Source: Verrucomicrobiia bacterium
GTDB taxonomy: Bacteria; Verrucomicrobiota; Verrucomicrobiia; Opitutales; Cerasicoccaceae
NCBI GenBank assembly: GCA_030425485.1
Contig: JAUIAM010000020.1
Location: 1 to 64,000 of the forward strand
Length of the DNA stretch: 64,000 nucleotides
Reading direction: 5' to 3'
A program made the translations under genes and the position numbers. Shown here piece by piece: positions 1 to 9,200 of this stretch. The notes beneath the pieces were generated by a model. That model did not search any database. It was not told where the DNA came from and worked only from the letters and a program-made list of their open reading frames with translations. Positions within the stretch are counted from its first letter, which is position 1, and every line of letters begins with the position of its first letter.

Positions 1-152
1 TAGCCAAGTTCATTGAATAAGTTAATAGCCGCAAAATGGCACAAAAAACACAAAAGAGCATTAGGCATTGCCTAAGATAAAGCTCATATCTGAAGCTCTC
101 TGCGACTTTGCGTCTCTGCGGTGAAATCGTTTAGACAAGAACTAAGCTAACA
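1..152. repeat. Dispersed intergenic repeat, copy 1
   Basis: No gene is visible here. Read on the minus strand, the stretch carries TTAGCTTAGTTCTTGTCTAA, then a block of the form ACCGCAGAGACGCAAAG, then a TTTTGTG-type block, and ends in ATGAACTTGGCTA. The same ordered blocks occur in opposite orientation at 50721-50845, so these are two copies of one element about 50 kb apart. It has no coding capacity and no transposase nearby. It lies just downstream of the O-antigen-ligase gene. Confidence 0.6.
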
Positions 153-161
153 CGACACTAG

Positions 162-2051
162 CTACTTGAGGCGTTCTTCGGCCTCGGACAGAGCGGTCAG
201 CGTGGCCTCCGCACGTCCTTCATCACCCTGACGTTGATAGAGCGCGGCCAGTTTTTCCGCCGTAGGACGGTCATAGGGGCGTACGGCCAGCATCAGCTCG
301 TAGGTTTCCATCAGTTCATCGCCCAAGCCGAGTTGCTCATAGGCGATAACACGGTTCTGGTTGTTGCGCAGGTCATACGGGTGGTCTTTGGCCAGGGCCT
401 CCATCTGCTCCAGCGCGTGCACGGAGTTACCTTCAGAGAGATTTAGCGCCCCGTAGAACATACGCAGTTTCTGGTTGTGCGGCACAAGCTCCAGCGCCTC
501 CTTACACGTACGCTCAGCCATCAGCACGTCCCCACGCTCAAAGTAAGCCATTGCCTCGTACAACGCCTCCTGCCCCTGGACTTCGCGTACATAGCGTGTA
601 AAGCCAGCCCCGGCCAGAAGAGCAGCTAAGACCAGAACAAGCCCTCCCACCAATCGCCCGCCCGGAAGTTGCCAGGTGTAGTGCTTCATCGGAGCGAGCA
701 CGAAGATCGTCCCGGCCAGCAGGGCAAAGACAAAGCGCGGCAAGGGCCAGAAGAGCGGAGAGCTAAAAACGGCATTGACGCCCAAGGCCAGCAGGCTGGC
801 ACAGACCACGAGCGCCAAGCAGGCACGCGAAGCCTCCGGCACACGGATAGCCCGCCAGGATGCGTAGCCTAGTGACAGGCAAAAAAGCAGCACCGCCACC
901 ACCCCGGGAAGACCGTACTCAATGGCAAACTCAAGATACTCGTTGTGCAGATAACGCAGGTAGTAGCTATGCGTGTCGTATGGAGTGAGCACGACCGCAT
1001 TGGCATAGGGCGGAAAAGCGACCTGGAAGTTCCCCTCGCCTACGCCAAACGGACCACTATCACGCAGGAGCACGAGCGCATTACGCCACGTCCCGAGGCG
1101 TAAGCTTGCCGATTGATCGAAACCTCCATCCGCCGCATCTAGCAAGGCGTCACCAGAGGTGTCCAGCTTCTGGGCCAAGCTGACGTCTGCCAACGCGCGT
1201 CCAAACTCCCAACGAAAGCCCTCGGCGGTAAGGTTAGCCCCGAGGCAAAACAGCGCCACCCACAGCACCACGCCAACCCATTGAATACGTTTGCCCGAGG
1301 CAGAACCCGCCCCTTGACGTTTTCGGCACCAGTACATGCCTCCCAGCATAAAGCTGAGCGCTATCGCTGCTGCCAGCCAGGCAGCTCGTGTATAGGTGTG
1401 GAACAAGAAAATGGCCAGGACCAGCGAACATACCCAGGCCAATACGGCCAGGCTGCGGCGCGGTAAACAACAAGCTCCACCGATGGCCAGCGGCAAGGCC
1501 AGGACGGTAACTTGAGCGGCCACATTCTTGTTCACAAAGGTGCCACCGGGCCCGTTCACCATCCAGCCTGGCATCTGCCCTCCCCAGACCTGAGCTAGGC
1601 CCACGAGCGCATTTACCGTCACACCCAAGGTAAACCCGCCCAGCATGAGGATGAGATGCCGTGGCTGCAGACGCCCCGCTATGATAAAGTAAAAGAGCAA
1701 CAGCGTGGCAGTCCACTTCTGCACATGCAGCGAGGCCAGATGCTGATTATGGGCCCACAGCACGGAGACAGCCCCCATAAGCAGGAGAATGACCGGCAGA
1801 CATGTCCCCATCGAGAGTGGCAGCTTAAAGCGCGTAATGCGCCACAACGTCATGCCCGCACCGAGCAGCGCCACCAGAACAGACATCCCCACCAGGAGCA
1901 GCGACTCCTTGGGCAGATCGCTCACATGCGATATCCCCGGATAGAACACCAGCAGAGAGAGCCACAGCATCACTGCCAGATACCAAGAGGCAAATGCCGG
2001 TGCCCGCCAACAATCGTCGGGTCTTGGAGCGGCCTGCTTCTCTACCTGCAT
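162..2051 (-). CDS. O-antigen ligase/polymerase family membrane protein with C-terminal TPR repeats
   Basis: Polytopic inner-membrane protein of 629 residues. Around ten hydrophobic segments fill roughly residues 20-480. The large periplasmic loop carries the Wzy_C-type motif HNEYLEFAIEYGLPG near residue 370, typical of O-antigen ligases and polymerases that transfer or polymerise lipid-linked glycans. Residues about 490-629 are soluble and Ala/Glu/Leu-rich with TPR-like helices (AYFERGDVLMAERTCKEAL and following), a fusion common in Opitutae and exopolysaccharide loci. The start chosen is the ATG at 2051; a short cytosolic leader precedes the first membrane segment. No glycosyltransferases lie beside it, so the substrate is unknown. 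The family call is firm and the exact reaction is not. Confidence 0.8.
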   Translation of the reverse strand: MQVEKQAAPRPDDCWRAPAFASWYLAVMLWLSLLVFYPGISHVSDLPKESLLLVGMSVLVALLGAGMTLWRITRFKLPLSMGTCLPVILLLMGAVSVLWAHNQHLASLHVQKWTATLLLFYFIIAGRLQPRHLILMLGGFTLGVTVNALVGLAQVWGGQMPGWMVNGPGGTFVNKNVAAQVTVLALPLAIGGACCLPRRSLAVLAWVCSLVLAIFLFHTYTRAAWLAAAIALSFMLGGMYWCRKRQGAGSASGKRIQWVGVVLWVALFCLGANLTAEGFRWEFGRALADVSLAQKLDTSGDALLDAADGGFDQSASLRLGTWRNALVLLRDSGPFGVGEGNFQVAFPPYANAVVLTPYDTHSYYLRYLHNEYLEFAIEYGLPGVVAVLLFCLSLGYASWRAIRVPEASRACLALVVCASLLALGVNAVFSSPLFWPLPRFVFALLAGTIFVLAPMKHYTWQLPGGRLVGGLVLVLAALLAGAGFTRYVREVQGQEALYEAMAYFERGDVLMAERTCKEALELVPHNQKLRMFYGALNLSEGNSVHALEQMEALAKDHPYDLRNNQNRVIAYEQLGLGDELMETYELMLAVRPYDRPTAEKLAALYQRQGDEGRAEATLTALSEAEERLK

Positions 2052-2120
2052 GGCTTGGTGTTAAATCATCCACCCCAGAGTGCAAGATTGACTTTAGCAA
2101 AGCCCGAGATTCCGTCTAAC

Positions 2121-2726
2121 ATGATGTCCCCAAACGAAGTCAGCCTGAAGACCTGCTCTGGCCAGGAAGTTAGCCCCTATATTGATTCACTCACCCAGTT
2201 GCGCATCCGCGTCTTTCGCGAGTACCCCTACCTCTACCACGGCACAGAAGCCTACGAACGCAAGTATCTCGCGCGCTACGCCACCTGCCCTCGCTGCATC
2301 TTCGCACTGGCCATCGACAATAGCGAGGTGGTTGGAGTCTCCACCGGACTGCCCCTGGCCGACGAGTGCGAGGAGTTTCAACGCCCCTTTTTACAGGCTA
2401 ATATCCCCGTCAAGGACGTCTTCTACTTTGGCGAATCCGTTCTGCTACCGAACTATCGCGGCCAAGGCATCGGGCACCGTTTCTTTGATGAGCGCGAAGC
2501 CCATGCCCAGCGCATCGGCCCTTACCCGATTACGACTTTCTGCGCCGTGGAGCGTCCTGAAGATCACCCACTGCGGCCAGCGGACTATCGTCCGCATGAT
2601 GCCTTCTGGACCAAGCGTGGTTATACCCGGCAACCGCAGCTTCACACAAGTTTTAGCTGGCTGGACGTCGGGCAATCTCAGGAAACGGATAAGCCCATGG
2701 TCTACTGGACAAGGCAGTGGCAGTAG
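2121..2726 (+). CDS. GNAT family N-acetyltransferase
   Basis: Probably transfers an acetyl group from acetyl-CoA to an unidentified amine. The protein is 201 residues from the ATG at 2121; a reading frame without a stop extends upstream, but that part overlaps the divergent membrane-protein gene and does not look like protein. Motif A, the acetyl-CoA pyrophosphate loop, is visible as PNYRGQGIGHRFFDEREAHA, followed by a C-terminal half with FWTKRGYTR, typical of the GNAT fold. It is divergent from the O-antigen-ligase gene with about 70 bases between them. Nothing in the context indicates a substrate. Confidence 0.8.
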   Translation: MMSPNEVSLKTCSGQEVSPYIDSLTQLRIRVFREYPYLYHGTEAYERKYLARYATCPRCIFALAIDNSEVVGVSTGLPLADECEEFQRPFLQANIPVKDVFYFGESVLLPNYRGQGIGHRFFDEREAHAQRIGPYPITTFCAVERPEDHPLRPADYRPHDAFWTKRGYTRQPQLHTSFSWLDVGQSQETDKPMVYWTRQWQ

Positions 2727-2783
2727 CATAGGCCACCAAGACATGACCTTTATCGAATAGCTTATATATAATGCTATTGTCAT

Positions 2784-2815
2784 AAAAAAGACCGCAACCT
2801 CGAAAGGCTGCGGTC
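2784..2815 (-). terminator. Rho-independent terminator of the PEP-CTERM gene at 2841-3575
   Basis: On the minus strand a hairpin with 7-bp outer arms (GACCGCA/TGCGGTC) and an inner 3-bp extension around a short loop is followed by a run of six T residues. It lies 26 bases past the stop of the minus-strand PEP-CTERM gene. Confidence 0.8.
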
Positions 2816-2840
2816 TGCAAAAAGGCAATGTAGATTGAAA

Positions 2841-3575
2841 CTACTTGCGGCGACGGCGCAGGGCCACAAATGCCAGCGTAAGGACACCGGCCAGAGTAGC
2901 ATAAGCAGAAGGCTCCGGAACAGGTGTTTCGATCAACTCACCGTAGATCTGAATATTGTCCAGATTAAAGGTGCTACCAGCACCTGCATTGAAGGTGAAA
3001 GTAAAGCTCTGGGCAGCATTATCGATACCACTCAGAGCAGTACTAGATGTCTGCGTGACGTAAGTCATGCCAGCAGTGGTCGTCAAGGTGCTCGAATAAC
3101 CGGCATCACCCGTAAGCGCAATCGTGTCCGTGTTGCTCCCCAAAGGACTTGCGATAGATGCAGACAAGACAAGATCGAAGATTGAGCGACCAGCACCTAC
3201 GTCTACAGTGATGGAGAAGCTGCCGGTGGATACGCCGTTGAAATACTGGACAGCAGCAACTTCACTGGTGCTCAGCTGATTGGCAACAACACGGGTTACG
3301 ATGTCCAGATTCGTCGTGCCATTATTCCCGGGGCCAAAAAGAGAGCTCGCAGAAGCAAAGCTTATCGAAGAATAATCTCCAGCGTAAAAGTCATTTGAAC
3401 CATCAGGTGCCTTGATGATACCCGTTTGCGGAATATCGGTATAAGCAGACTCGAAAGTGTTACCATCGTAGTCATCGGATGTGCCGTTAAAATCATATGC
3501 AGCTAATAGTATAGCAGCATGTGACTGTGCAGCGAGCGCTAAGCCTAAAGCGGCCGTAATAAGTGTTTGTTTCAT
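2841..3575 (-). CDS. PEP-CTERM sorting domain-containing secreted protein
   Basis: Exported surface protein of 244 residues. An N-terminal signal peptide (MKQTLITAALGLALAAQSHA, cleavage near residue 20) is followed by a Ser/Thr/Gly-rich beta-sandwich-like body. The C-terminus has VPEPSAYATLAGVLTLAFVA plus an RRRRK tail, the PEP-CTERM signal that exosortases recognise for processing at the membrane. Shared signatures such as GSFSITVDVG and NLDNIQIYG match the neighbouring gene at 3723-4457, also 244 residues, so the two are tandem paralogues. Each has its own terminator, so they are probably separate transcripts. No exosortase gene is in the window. Function beyond surface sorting is unknown. 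Confidence 0.85.
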   Translation of the reverse strand: MKQTLITAALGLALAAQSHAAILLAAYDFNGTSDDYDGNTFESAYTDIPQTGIIKAPDGSNDFYAGDYSSISFASASSLFGPGNNGTTNLDIVTRVVANQLSTSEVAAVQYFNGVSTGSFSITVDVGAGRSIFDLVLSASIASPLGSNTDTIALTGDAGYSSTLTTTAGMTYVTQTSSTALSGIDNAAQSFTFTFNAGAGSTFNLDNIQIYGELIETPVPEPSAYATLAGVLTLAFVALRRRRK

Positions 3576-3675
3576 AGCGTTTATTTATGGAGATTAAAAA
3601 TACGGGTTATAATGTTAGTAGTAGCGATAAATAGAACATGAATCATACCTTAATTATCAACATGGTTGTTCTAGT

Positions 3676-3708
3676 AAAAATGGCACTGCCTGATGCACAG
3701 GCAGTGCC
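3676..3708 (-). terminator. Rho-independent terminator of the PEP-CTERM gene at 3723-4457
   Basis: A perfect 11-bp inverted repeat (GGCACTGCCTG / CAGGCAGTGCC) around a 5-base loop is followed on the minus strand by five T residues. It lies 15 bases past the stop of the upstream PEP-CTERM gene. Confidence 0.85.
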
Positions 3709-3722
3709 ACGCAAATCGAACA

Positions 3723-4457
3723 CTACTTACACATACGGCGACGTGCGGCCACAAAGCCGAGCACGAGCACGCCAGCGATAGCAGCGTATGTAGAAGGCTC
3801 AGGAACTACCGTTCCGTTGAGCTGAATATTATCAAGGTTGAGGCTGTCGAATCCTGACTCAGGACCAGTCAGCGTACCACGTATGACGAAGGCATTCAGC
3901 GCATTCTCCTCTCCGCTCAGAAAAGTAGAGGTTGAGAATGCACCATAGTCACTGCTGCTCGTGGTAATCGTCTGGTTATCATCAGTACCGATAATTTCCC
4001 AAGTGATACCTACCAGTTGGCTAAACGGGGCACTAGCAGCATAGCTGATCGTAAGATCGTAGACCGTACGGGCACCGCCCAAGTCTACATTGATCTCGAA
4101 GAAGCTGCCAGTAGAACCGAAAAACTGGAGGTTGCCAATAGGACTCTGACTGAGCGTATTGGTAAACAGACGTGAAGAGATCGTATCGTTAACACCTGCA
4201 GAATTGATGCTGCCATCAAAGATAGTGCCGTCCGTTACACCGGTTGTATTCAGCGTCACAAAGTTACCAGCCAGCAGGTCATTAAAAGTCTGCTCGGTGG
4301 AATTTGTATCGCTGGAGAGGTCCGAGAACGTGGATTCGATCGTCGCATTGTCAAGCACGCCAGGGAGATTGGTAAAGTCGAACGCACCAATCAACATCGC
4401 GTGGAGGTGAGCGCCCATCATCAGGGCGCCCACTGTCAGAATGAATTTCTTGCTCAT
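3723..4457 (-). CDS. PEP-CTERM sorting domain-containing secreted protein (tandem paralogue)
   Basis: Exported protein of 244 residues with a signal peptide (about residues 1-20), an all-beta, Thr/Ser-rich body and the C-terminal signal VPEPSTYAAIAGVLVLGFVA with an RRRMCK tail. GSFFEINVDLGGARTVYDL and NLDNIQLNG parallel motifs in the gene at 2841-3575, indicating a local duplication followed by strong divergence. The Cys in the basic tail is unusual for this signal. Probably anchored or released at the cell surface; no catalytic motif is seen. Confidence 0.85.
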   Translation of the reverse strand: MSKKFILTVGALMMGAHLHAMLIGAFDFTNLPGVLDNATIESTFSDLSSDTNSTEQTFNDLLAGNFVTLNTTGVTDGTIFDGSINSAGVNDTISSRLFTNTLSQSPIGNLQFFGSTGSFFEINVDLGGARTVYDLTISYAASAPFSQLVGITWEIIGTDDNQTITTSSSDYGAFSTSTFLSGEENALNAFVIRGTLTGPESGFDSLNLDNIQLNGTVVPEPSTYAAIAGVLVLGFVAARRRMCK

Positions 4458-4500
4458 AATTGAGTAAGGTAGTGAGGGGCTTGTCTAAGTGATTTTTAGC

Positions 4501-6120
4501 TTAGAGGTCGATGCCAGCACCGTTGTCAACCAGGATGCCGCGAACGTTCAGAGAGGTCCAGTTAGTGGTCCACAGAACGGAAGCAGGGCTGGATGGGAAC
4601 GCACCGACGTAGCTTACATTCTGGAAGAATGTAGAAGGCACGGGAACCATACCCGCCGGGTTGTTCAGCGTACCAACCGGGTTGATGCCCTTCTGGACGT
4701 TTTGCAGGTAAGGGAGAGGACCGTCGGCGTCAAAGATACCGAAGTTCGGGTTGGTGTTCGGACGGTTGCCGCTGGAAGAAGGCGTATTGTTCGCCAGGAT
4801 AGCAGCGGTCTCTTCCGAGTTGGTCAGAGCTTCCGGAGTGGTAGCAGGGACAGGAACACCTTCGTTGTAGGTATAGATGTCGTACCAGGTAGTGCCTGCG
4901 AGGCCGAGGTAGCCGCGATCGATCTGGTCGTAAGGCAGGTTGCTGAAGAACCCGTTGGTAAGACGGTTGAAGGTGTTGCCAGCGTACGTATTCTCGACCG
5001 TGAAGGGAGCGGAGTCGGTACCTGCGTGGTAGAAGACCGAGTTGTTGATCTGACCACCAAAGCCATGACGCATGTAGATAACGCGGTCGAGCTCGGTCGT
5101 GTCGTTACCGTCACCATCAACAACACCGAAAGCGGTCAGGTTGTAGATCGTCGGGTGAGAAACGGGAACAGCAAGGTAGTTAACGTTGTTACCTGCGTCC
5201 GTGCCGGAGTCGTCACCGTCGAGTTCGAGGAGGTGGTCAGAACCGTCCATGTTCTCGGCACCACCGTCAGCGATGATGAAGATGAACTGAGCCAGGCCGG
5301 TCCAGCCCTGGTCAACGTCGAGGCCGTCGTCGTCGAAGAAGGTGATGAGGATGTGGCTCATGTTAACCGTACCGCCGAAGATTTCGATACCGTCGTCACC
5401 GGAACCGGAGATTTCGACATGGTCAACCTGAGTACCAGCACCAACGCCACCAAGGGTCAGGCCCTGGAGCTCTTCGTCGAGCAGCGGAGTGTCGCCGGAG
5501 TTACGGATAGACACGTAGCTCAAGGAGCCAGAAGAGTCGTTCGGCAGATTGCCACCGTAAGTAACGAGCTCACCGTAGCCGGAACCAAGACCTTCGACCG
5601 TAGCTTCACCAGCGAGGCCGGTATCAGCCGTACCTGTGTTGATCGGAGCGTACCCGAGAAGGATAAGGGAACCCCAGAGGTTAGCAGAAGGATCTACCGG
5701 GTTGTTGAGCGGGTCAGAGTCAGCGATGTTGGCGTAAGGAGCGGTGGTGCGGTTACCGGATGCATCAGCAGCAGAGGTGAAGATGATCGGAGCACCAGCG
5801 GTACCTACAGCGTCAATAGCAGCGCCGCGAGATACGACAAGCGTTCCCGGAGCAAGGCCTGAACCACGGGGCTGGCCGTAGACGGTAACGCCTTCGCGGA
5901 TCGTCAGCGTCGAGCCAGCTTCCACGAAAGTGGTACCGTTGAGCACATACTCGGTATCGGAGTTATAGCCGTCGGGACCCAGGACGAGGTCGGAGCTGAT
6001 GACATAGGTCGGGCCAGCGTCATAGAGGCTGATCCCGGGCACATTCTCATCGAGAGTTGTGATGGCGCTGAGGCTGGAAGCCGCTGCGCACGTAGCGATA
6101 GCAAGTGCTAATTTTTTCAC
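4501..6120 (-). CDS. Secreted right-handed beta-helix protein associated with the TonB-dependent receptor
   Basis: Exported protein of 539 residues. The signal peptide (MKKLALAIATCAAASSLSA) is followed by a leader typical of a Bacteroidota/Verrucomicrobiota family that often sits beside TonB receptors: a stretch like STLTIREGVTVYG, then GTLVVSRGAAIDAVGTAGAP and IIFTSAAD. The middle is a repetitive parallel beta-helix with many Asp/Gly turns (DDDGLDVDQGW, HLLELDGDDSGTD), which could bind Ca2+. There is no PEP-CTERM or Por-type C-terminal signal. The gene lies 115 bases downstream of the receptor on the same strand, with an inverted repeat in the gap. It is inferred to be a periplasmic or surface partner of the receptor; the ligand is unknown. 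Confidence 0.7.
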   Translation of the reverse strand: MKKLALAIATCAAASSLSAITTLDENVPGISLYDAGPTYVISSDLVLGPDGYNSDTEYVLNGTTFVEAGSTLTIREGVTVYGQPRGSGLAPGTLVVSRGAAIDAVGTAGAPIIFTSAADASGNRTTAPYANIADSDPLNNPVDPSANLWGSLILLGYAPINTGTADTGLAGEATVEGLGSGYGELVTYGGNLPNDSSGSLSYVSIRNSGDTPLLDEELQGLTLGGVGAGTQVDHVEISGSGDDGIEIFGGTVNMSHILITFFDDDGLDVDQGWTGLAQFIFIIADGGAENMDGSDHLLELDGDDSGTDAGNNVNYLAVPVSHPTIYNLTAFGVVDGDGNDTTELDRVIYMRHGFGGQINNSVFYHAGTDSAPFTVENTYAGNTFNRLTNGFFSNLPYDQIDRGYLGLAGTTWYDIYTYNEGVPVPATTPEALTNSEETAAILANNTPSSSGNRPNTNPNFGIFDADGPLPYLQNVQKGINPVGTLNNPAGMVPVPSTFFQNVSYVGAFPSSPASVLWTTNWTSLNVRGILVDNGAGIDL

Positions 6121-6212
6121 AATTATGGAGTTTTATTATTGTTAGTTTGAGAAGGAGATTCCTGATAAGCCCTCATTATCTCGCAAAAAAAAGTCGTTCC
6201 CGTGGCGGTAGC

Positions 6213-6228
6213 GTTACAAACGCGTAAC
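6213..6228. promoter_or_regulatory. Palindrome GTTAC-N6-GTAAC upstream of the beta-helix gene
   Basis: Perfect 5-bp inverted repeat with a 6-base spacer, 93 bases upstream of the beta-helix start codon and 8 bases past the receptor stop. An identical-arm site with the same spacing occurs at 17191-17206, upstream of the TonB operon, which suggests an operator shared by the two transcripts. The TonB-operon copy argues against it being only a terminator stem. Confidence 0.4.
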
Positions 6229-6235
6229 AATAATG

Positions 6236-9200
6236 CTAGAAGGTCGCGGTAACGGAAAAACGCACGTCAACCCCAGCACGATAACTCATCCGCTGGTACT
6301 GCCCTTCCAAGGGCTCTCCTGCGTACTTAAGGCCTCGCTTCGTGTTCGTGATGTTTTTGAAAGCCATCCCAACCGTAACGTTATCCATATCGGGGTCAAA
6401 AAAACCAAGTGATTGCTGAACAATAACATCCAACTGGTAATACGCCTCAGTATACTCGTCCGCTGAATTACTAAAACCGGAACCAACGGTGGTAAGCACA
6501 TCACTTTGGGCAAAAACAGCCAGGGTGATGACAGTACCAGTATCCGGGTTGTCGTAGGAAATATCGGCGTTGGTAATCCATTCCGGCTGGTCAAACAACC
6601 GACGGCTGGTTGGGGGGCTATTGTTACCATATGGCGGGCCATCATACCCTACCCCGGGGCCAGAAACATTTGAGGGCTGGCCGGTAGCAGGATCAACACT
6701 CAGAATGTTAAAATAGCTACTGAATACGCTATCCGGGTAGGAGACACGCGCATTGATGTAGGCGGCATTTAAACCGATGGAGAAGTTCTCCAACTCATCA
6801 CCGAGGAACGAAAGGTCCGTACGAGCCTCAAACTCAAGTCCTTTCAGTTGTGCTTTACCGGGGTTATTAAAGAAAGTGATGAAGGGGCCAAGGTCTTCAT
6901 CCTGCAGGCGGATCTGCTCAATTGGGTTATTGATCGTCTTGTAGAAGGCGCCAAAAGCGATGTAGGCACCCGATTCAAACTCATAGGATAGGCCGATATC
7001 GTAGCTTACAGCCCTGCTCAGTTGAAGGTTTGAGTTACCCACAATGTAGTCATTCTGGACAGGATCATAGGTCATGATCGGTGTCAGCTCGCGAAATGAA
7101 GGCTGAGCAAAGGTCACATTTGCCCCACCCTTGATCGTCAATCCCTCAATGGGGTCGATCTTGAAGGTAGCCGCAGGCAGATAATTCGTCTGATCGATGA
7201 GCCCGCCCGCATCGGGGTTGGTAAAGTTGATAAGCTGACCATTGGTTAAATTCTGAGGCTGCGGACCGGAAGGGCGATAGTTGAGCACCTGGCGCAGTGT
7301 GCGCGTTCCACGACCGGGAATAAAGGCATCCGGATTGCCATTAGTGCTAAGCAATATTTTTTCCATACGCACCCCCCCGGTGACTTCAACCATATCCCAG
7401 CGATAGTTTCCGGTAATGTGGCCGGCGTTAATATTGCGATTATTCACGGCCACATTGGCATCGGCGTAGGACACAACGTTAGCCGGGTTGCTTGCGTCGA
7501 TATACTCGTCACCCGCGCCGGAGGGGGTATCGGCGGTACCGCCAGCTGTCACCGTTGTCCAGTACTGATAGGTCTGGCTTGTCTTACGTCCAGACTGATT
7601 GTGCAGATAGCCGCCACGGAATCCAATATCGTTTTCATCGTCCAACTCCCACTCGCGCGCAAAGTCGAGGCGGAAGGCATCCAGTTGCTCGGTAATATCA
7701 CGCCAAGTCTGAGTCAAGGGTAGCAGGCCGGCAGTGGTTTGAACAGGCAGAGTAATATAGTTGCCAGTATCGACGTCCTCAAAATAGGTGAAAACGCTTT
7801 GGTTAGGGGTGTTGCTGCTCGTGTAAACGTGCGTGTACCCCCAGGTAAACTCCAGCTCATCGATACCAATCAACTGGTGCTCGCCAAAGACCTGAAGTGC
7901 CCCCAGCTTTCGCTCTTCGTAATTCAGGACATCCTGATTCATCAACAAATTGCCAGGAGTGCCACCGAGGTTTCTTCCCACGAGGTTGAGCTCAGCCGGG
8001 GCTCTGCCATAGTCTGTCGTGACTCTGGAAATAACTGTGCCGTTGAAACTGATAGGAATGCCAGCAGCGTAGCCCGCTGGCATGTAGCCGTTGGATCGGC
8101 GCACTACCTGATCGATGGAGTTAAACGTCCCCAACGCCACAAAGCTGACCTTATTCAGCCCGTCCGGATCGAGGTCCATGGTCAAACCACCCATACCGGA
8201 GTAAAGCGTGTCAGCGACAGAGTTGGTGTAGTCGTAGTGCACACCACTGCCCAGGAGGTCTCCGGTATAATAGCCACCGGGAATAAAACCGGGGTCCAAG
8301 CCCGGAATGTTACCACTGCTATCGTAGGGACTCCCCGGAAAATTCGGCGGCGGCGTTCCCAGGATGCCATTATCGGTGTAATAGCGCTTCTGGTCAGTGC
8401 CTATCTGCGTGGTGTAGCTGGTGTCATAGGAAAAGGACATGATAAGCCCTACGTTGCGGTTCCACACCTCAAAGCTTTCACCAAAATTGACCCCCAGGCT
8501 GATACCGATCGGATTCGCCTTCTTCACACCGACAATTGCGGGCAGAATTTGCTTCTGCTGGGCGATGGCATCAGCACCGTTATCAGTGAATGTCGGACGA
8601 TCGTTCTGGTTCATCTCAAAGGGATTGGGATACAGGCCCTTTGAGGCCGGGTTTACCAGAAAGGTATCCAGCGCATTGGTATTGAAACGAAAGCCCGCCT
8701 TGAAGGACCCCTCAAACTCATCAGGGATAGCCTTGGTATTAAGATTAAAAGCAGCGCCAGTGGAATTGCTAGCGTTGTAGGGCAAGAAGGTTTTATTGCT
8801 GATCACATTGTCGATGATCGATGTCGGGAACAGGTCGAGCTGGAGCCCTTGCCGCACAGGGTCAGGGCTGGTAATAGGCAGCTCATTGAGGTAGGTGCTA
8901 TTGTAGCGGTCGCCCAGACCGCGAACGACCGCAAACTTCCCTTCAACCACCGTCACACCCGGCATCCGGTTGATAACGTCGGAGACATCCGTCGAGGCGT
9001 ATTTAGAAAAATCCTCGCTTGAAAGGAAGTCGATCGAGCCCGCATTTTCCTGACGAAAATCATTCAAGACATTATAGTCGTTTAACGCTTCTTCCGTGAT
9101 GATAAACTCATCCATGTCGAAGATATCAGCCGCCATGTCTGCCTGCTTCTCCTTCAGGGGGAAGTTCGCACGATTCGCCTTATCCGGGTAAACGACAAAT

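Noticed and set aside
2790-2815. Possible riboswitch or attenuator hairpin
   Set aside because: Its position after a stop and the T run make it an ordinary terminator.
4489-5862. 457-codon open frame on the plus strand
   Set aside because: Val/Arg-rich shadow of the beta-helix protein gene; no signal peptide or family motif.
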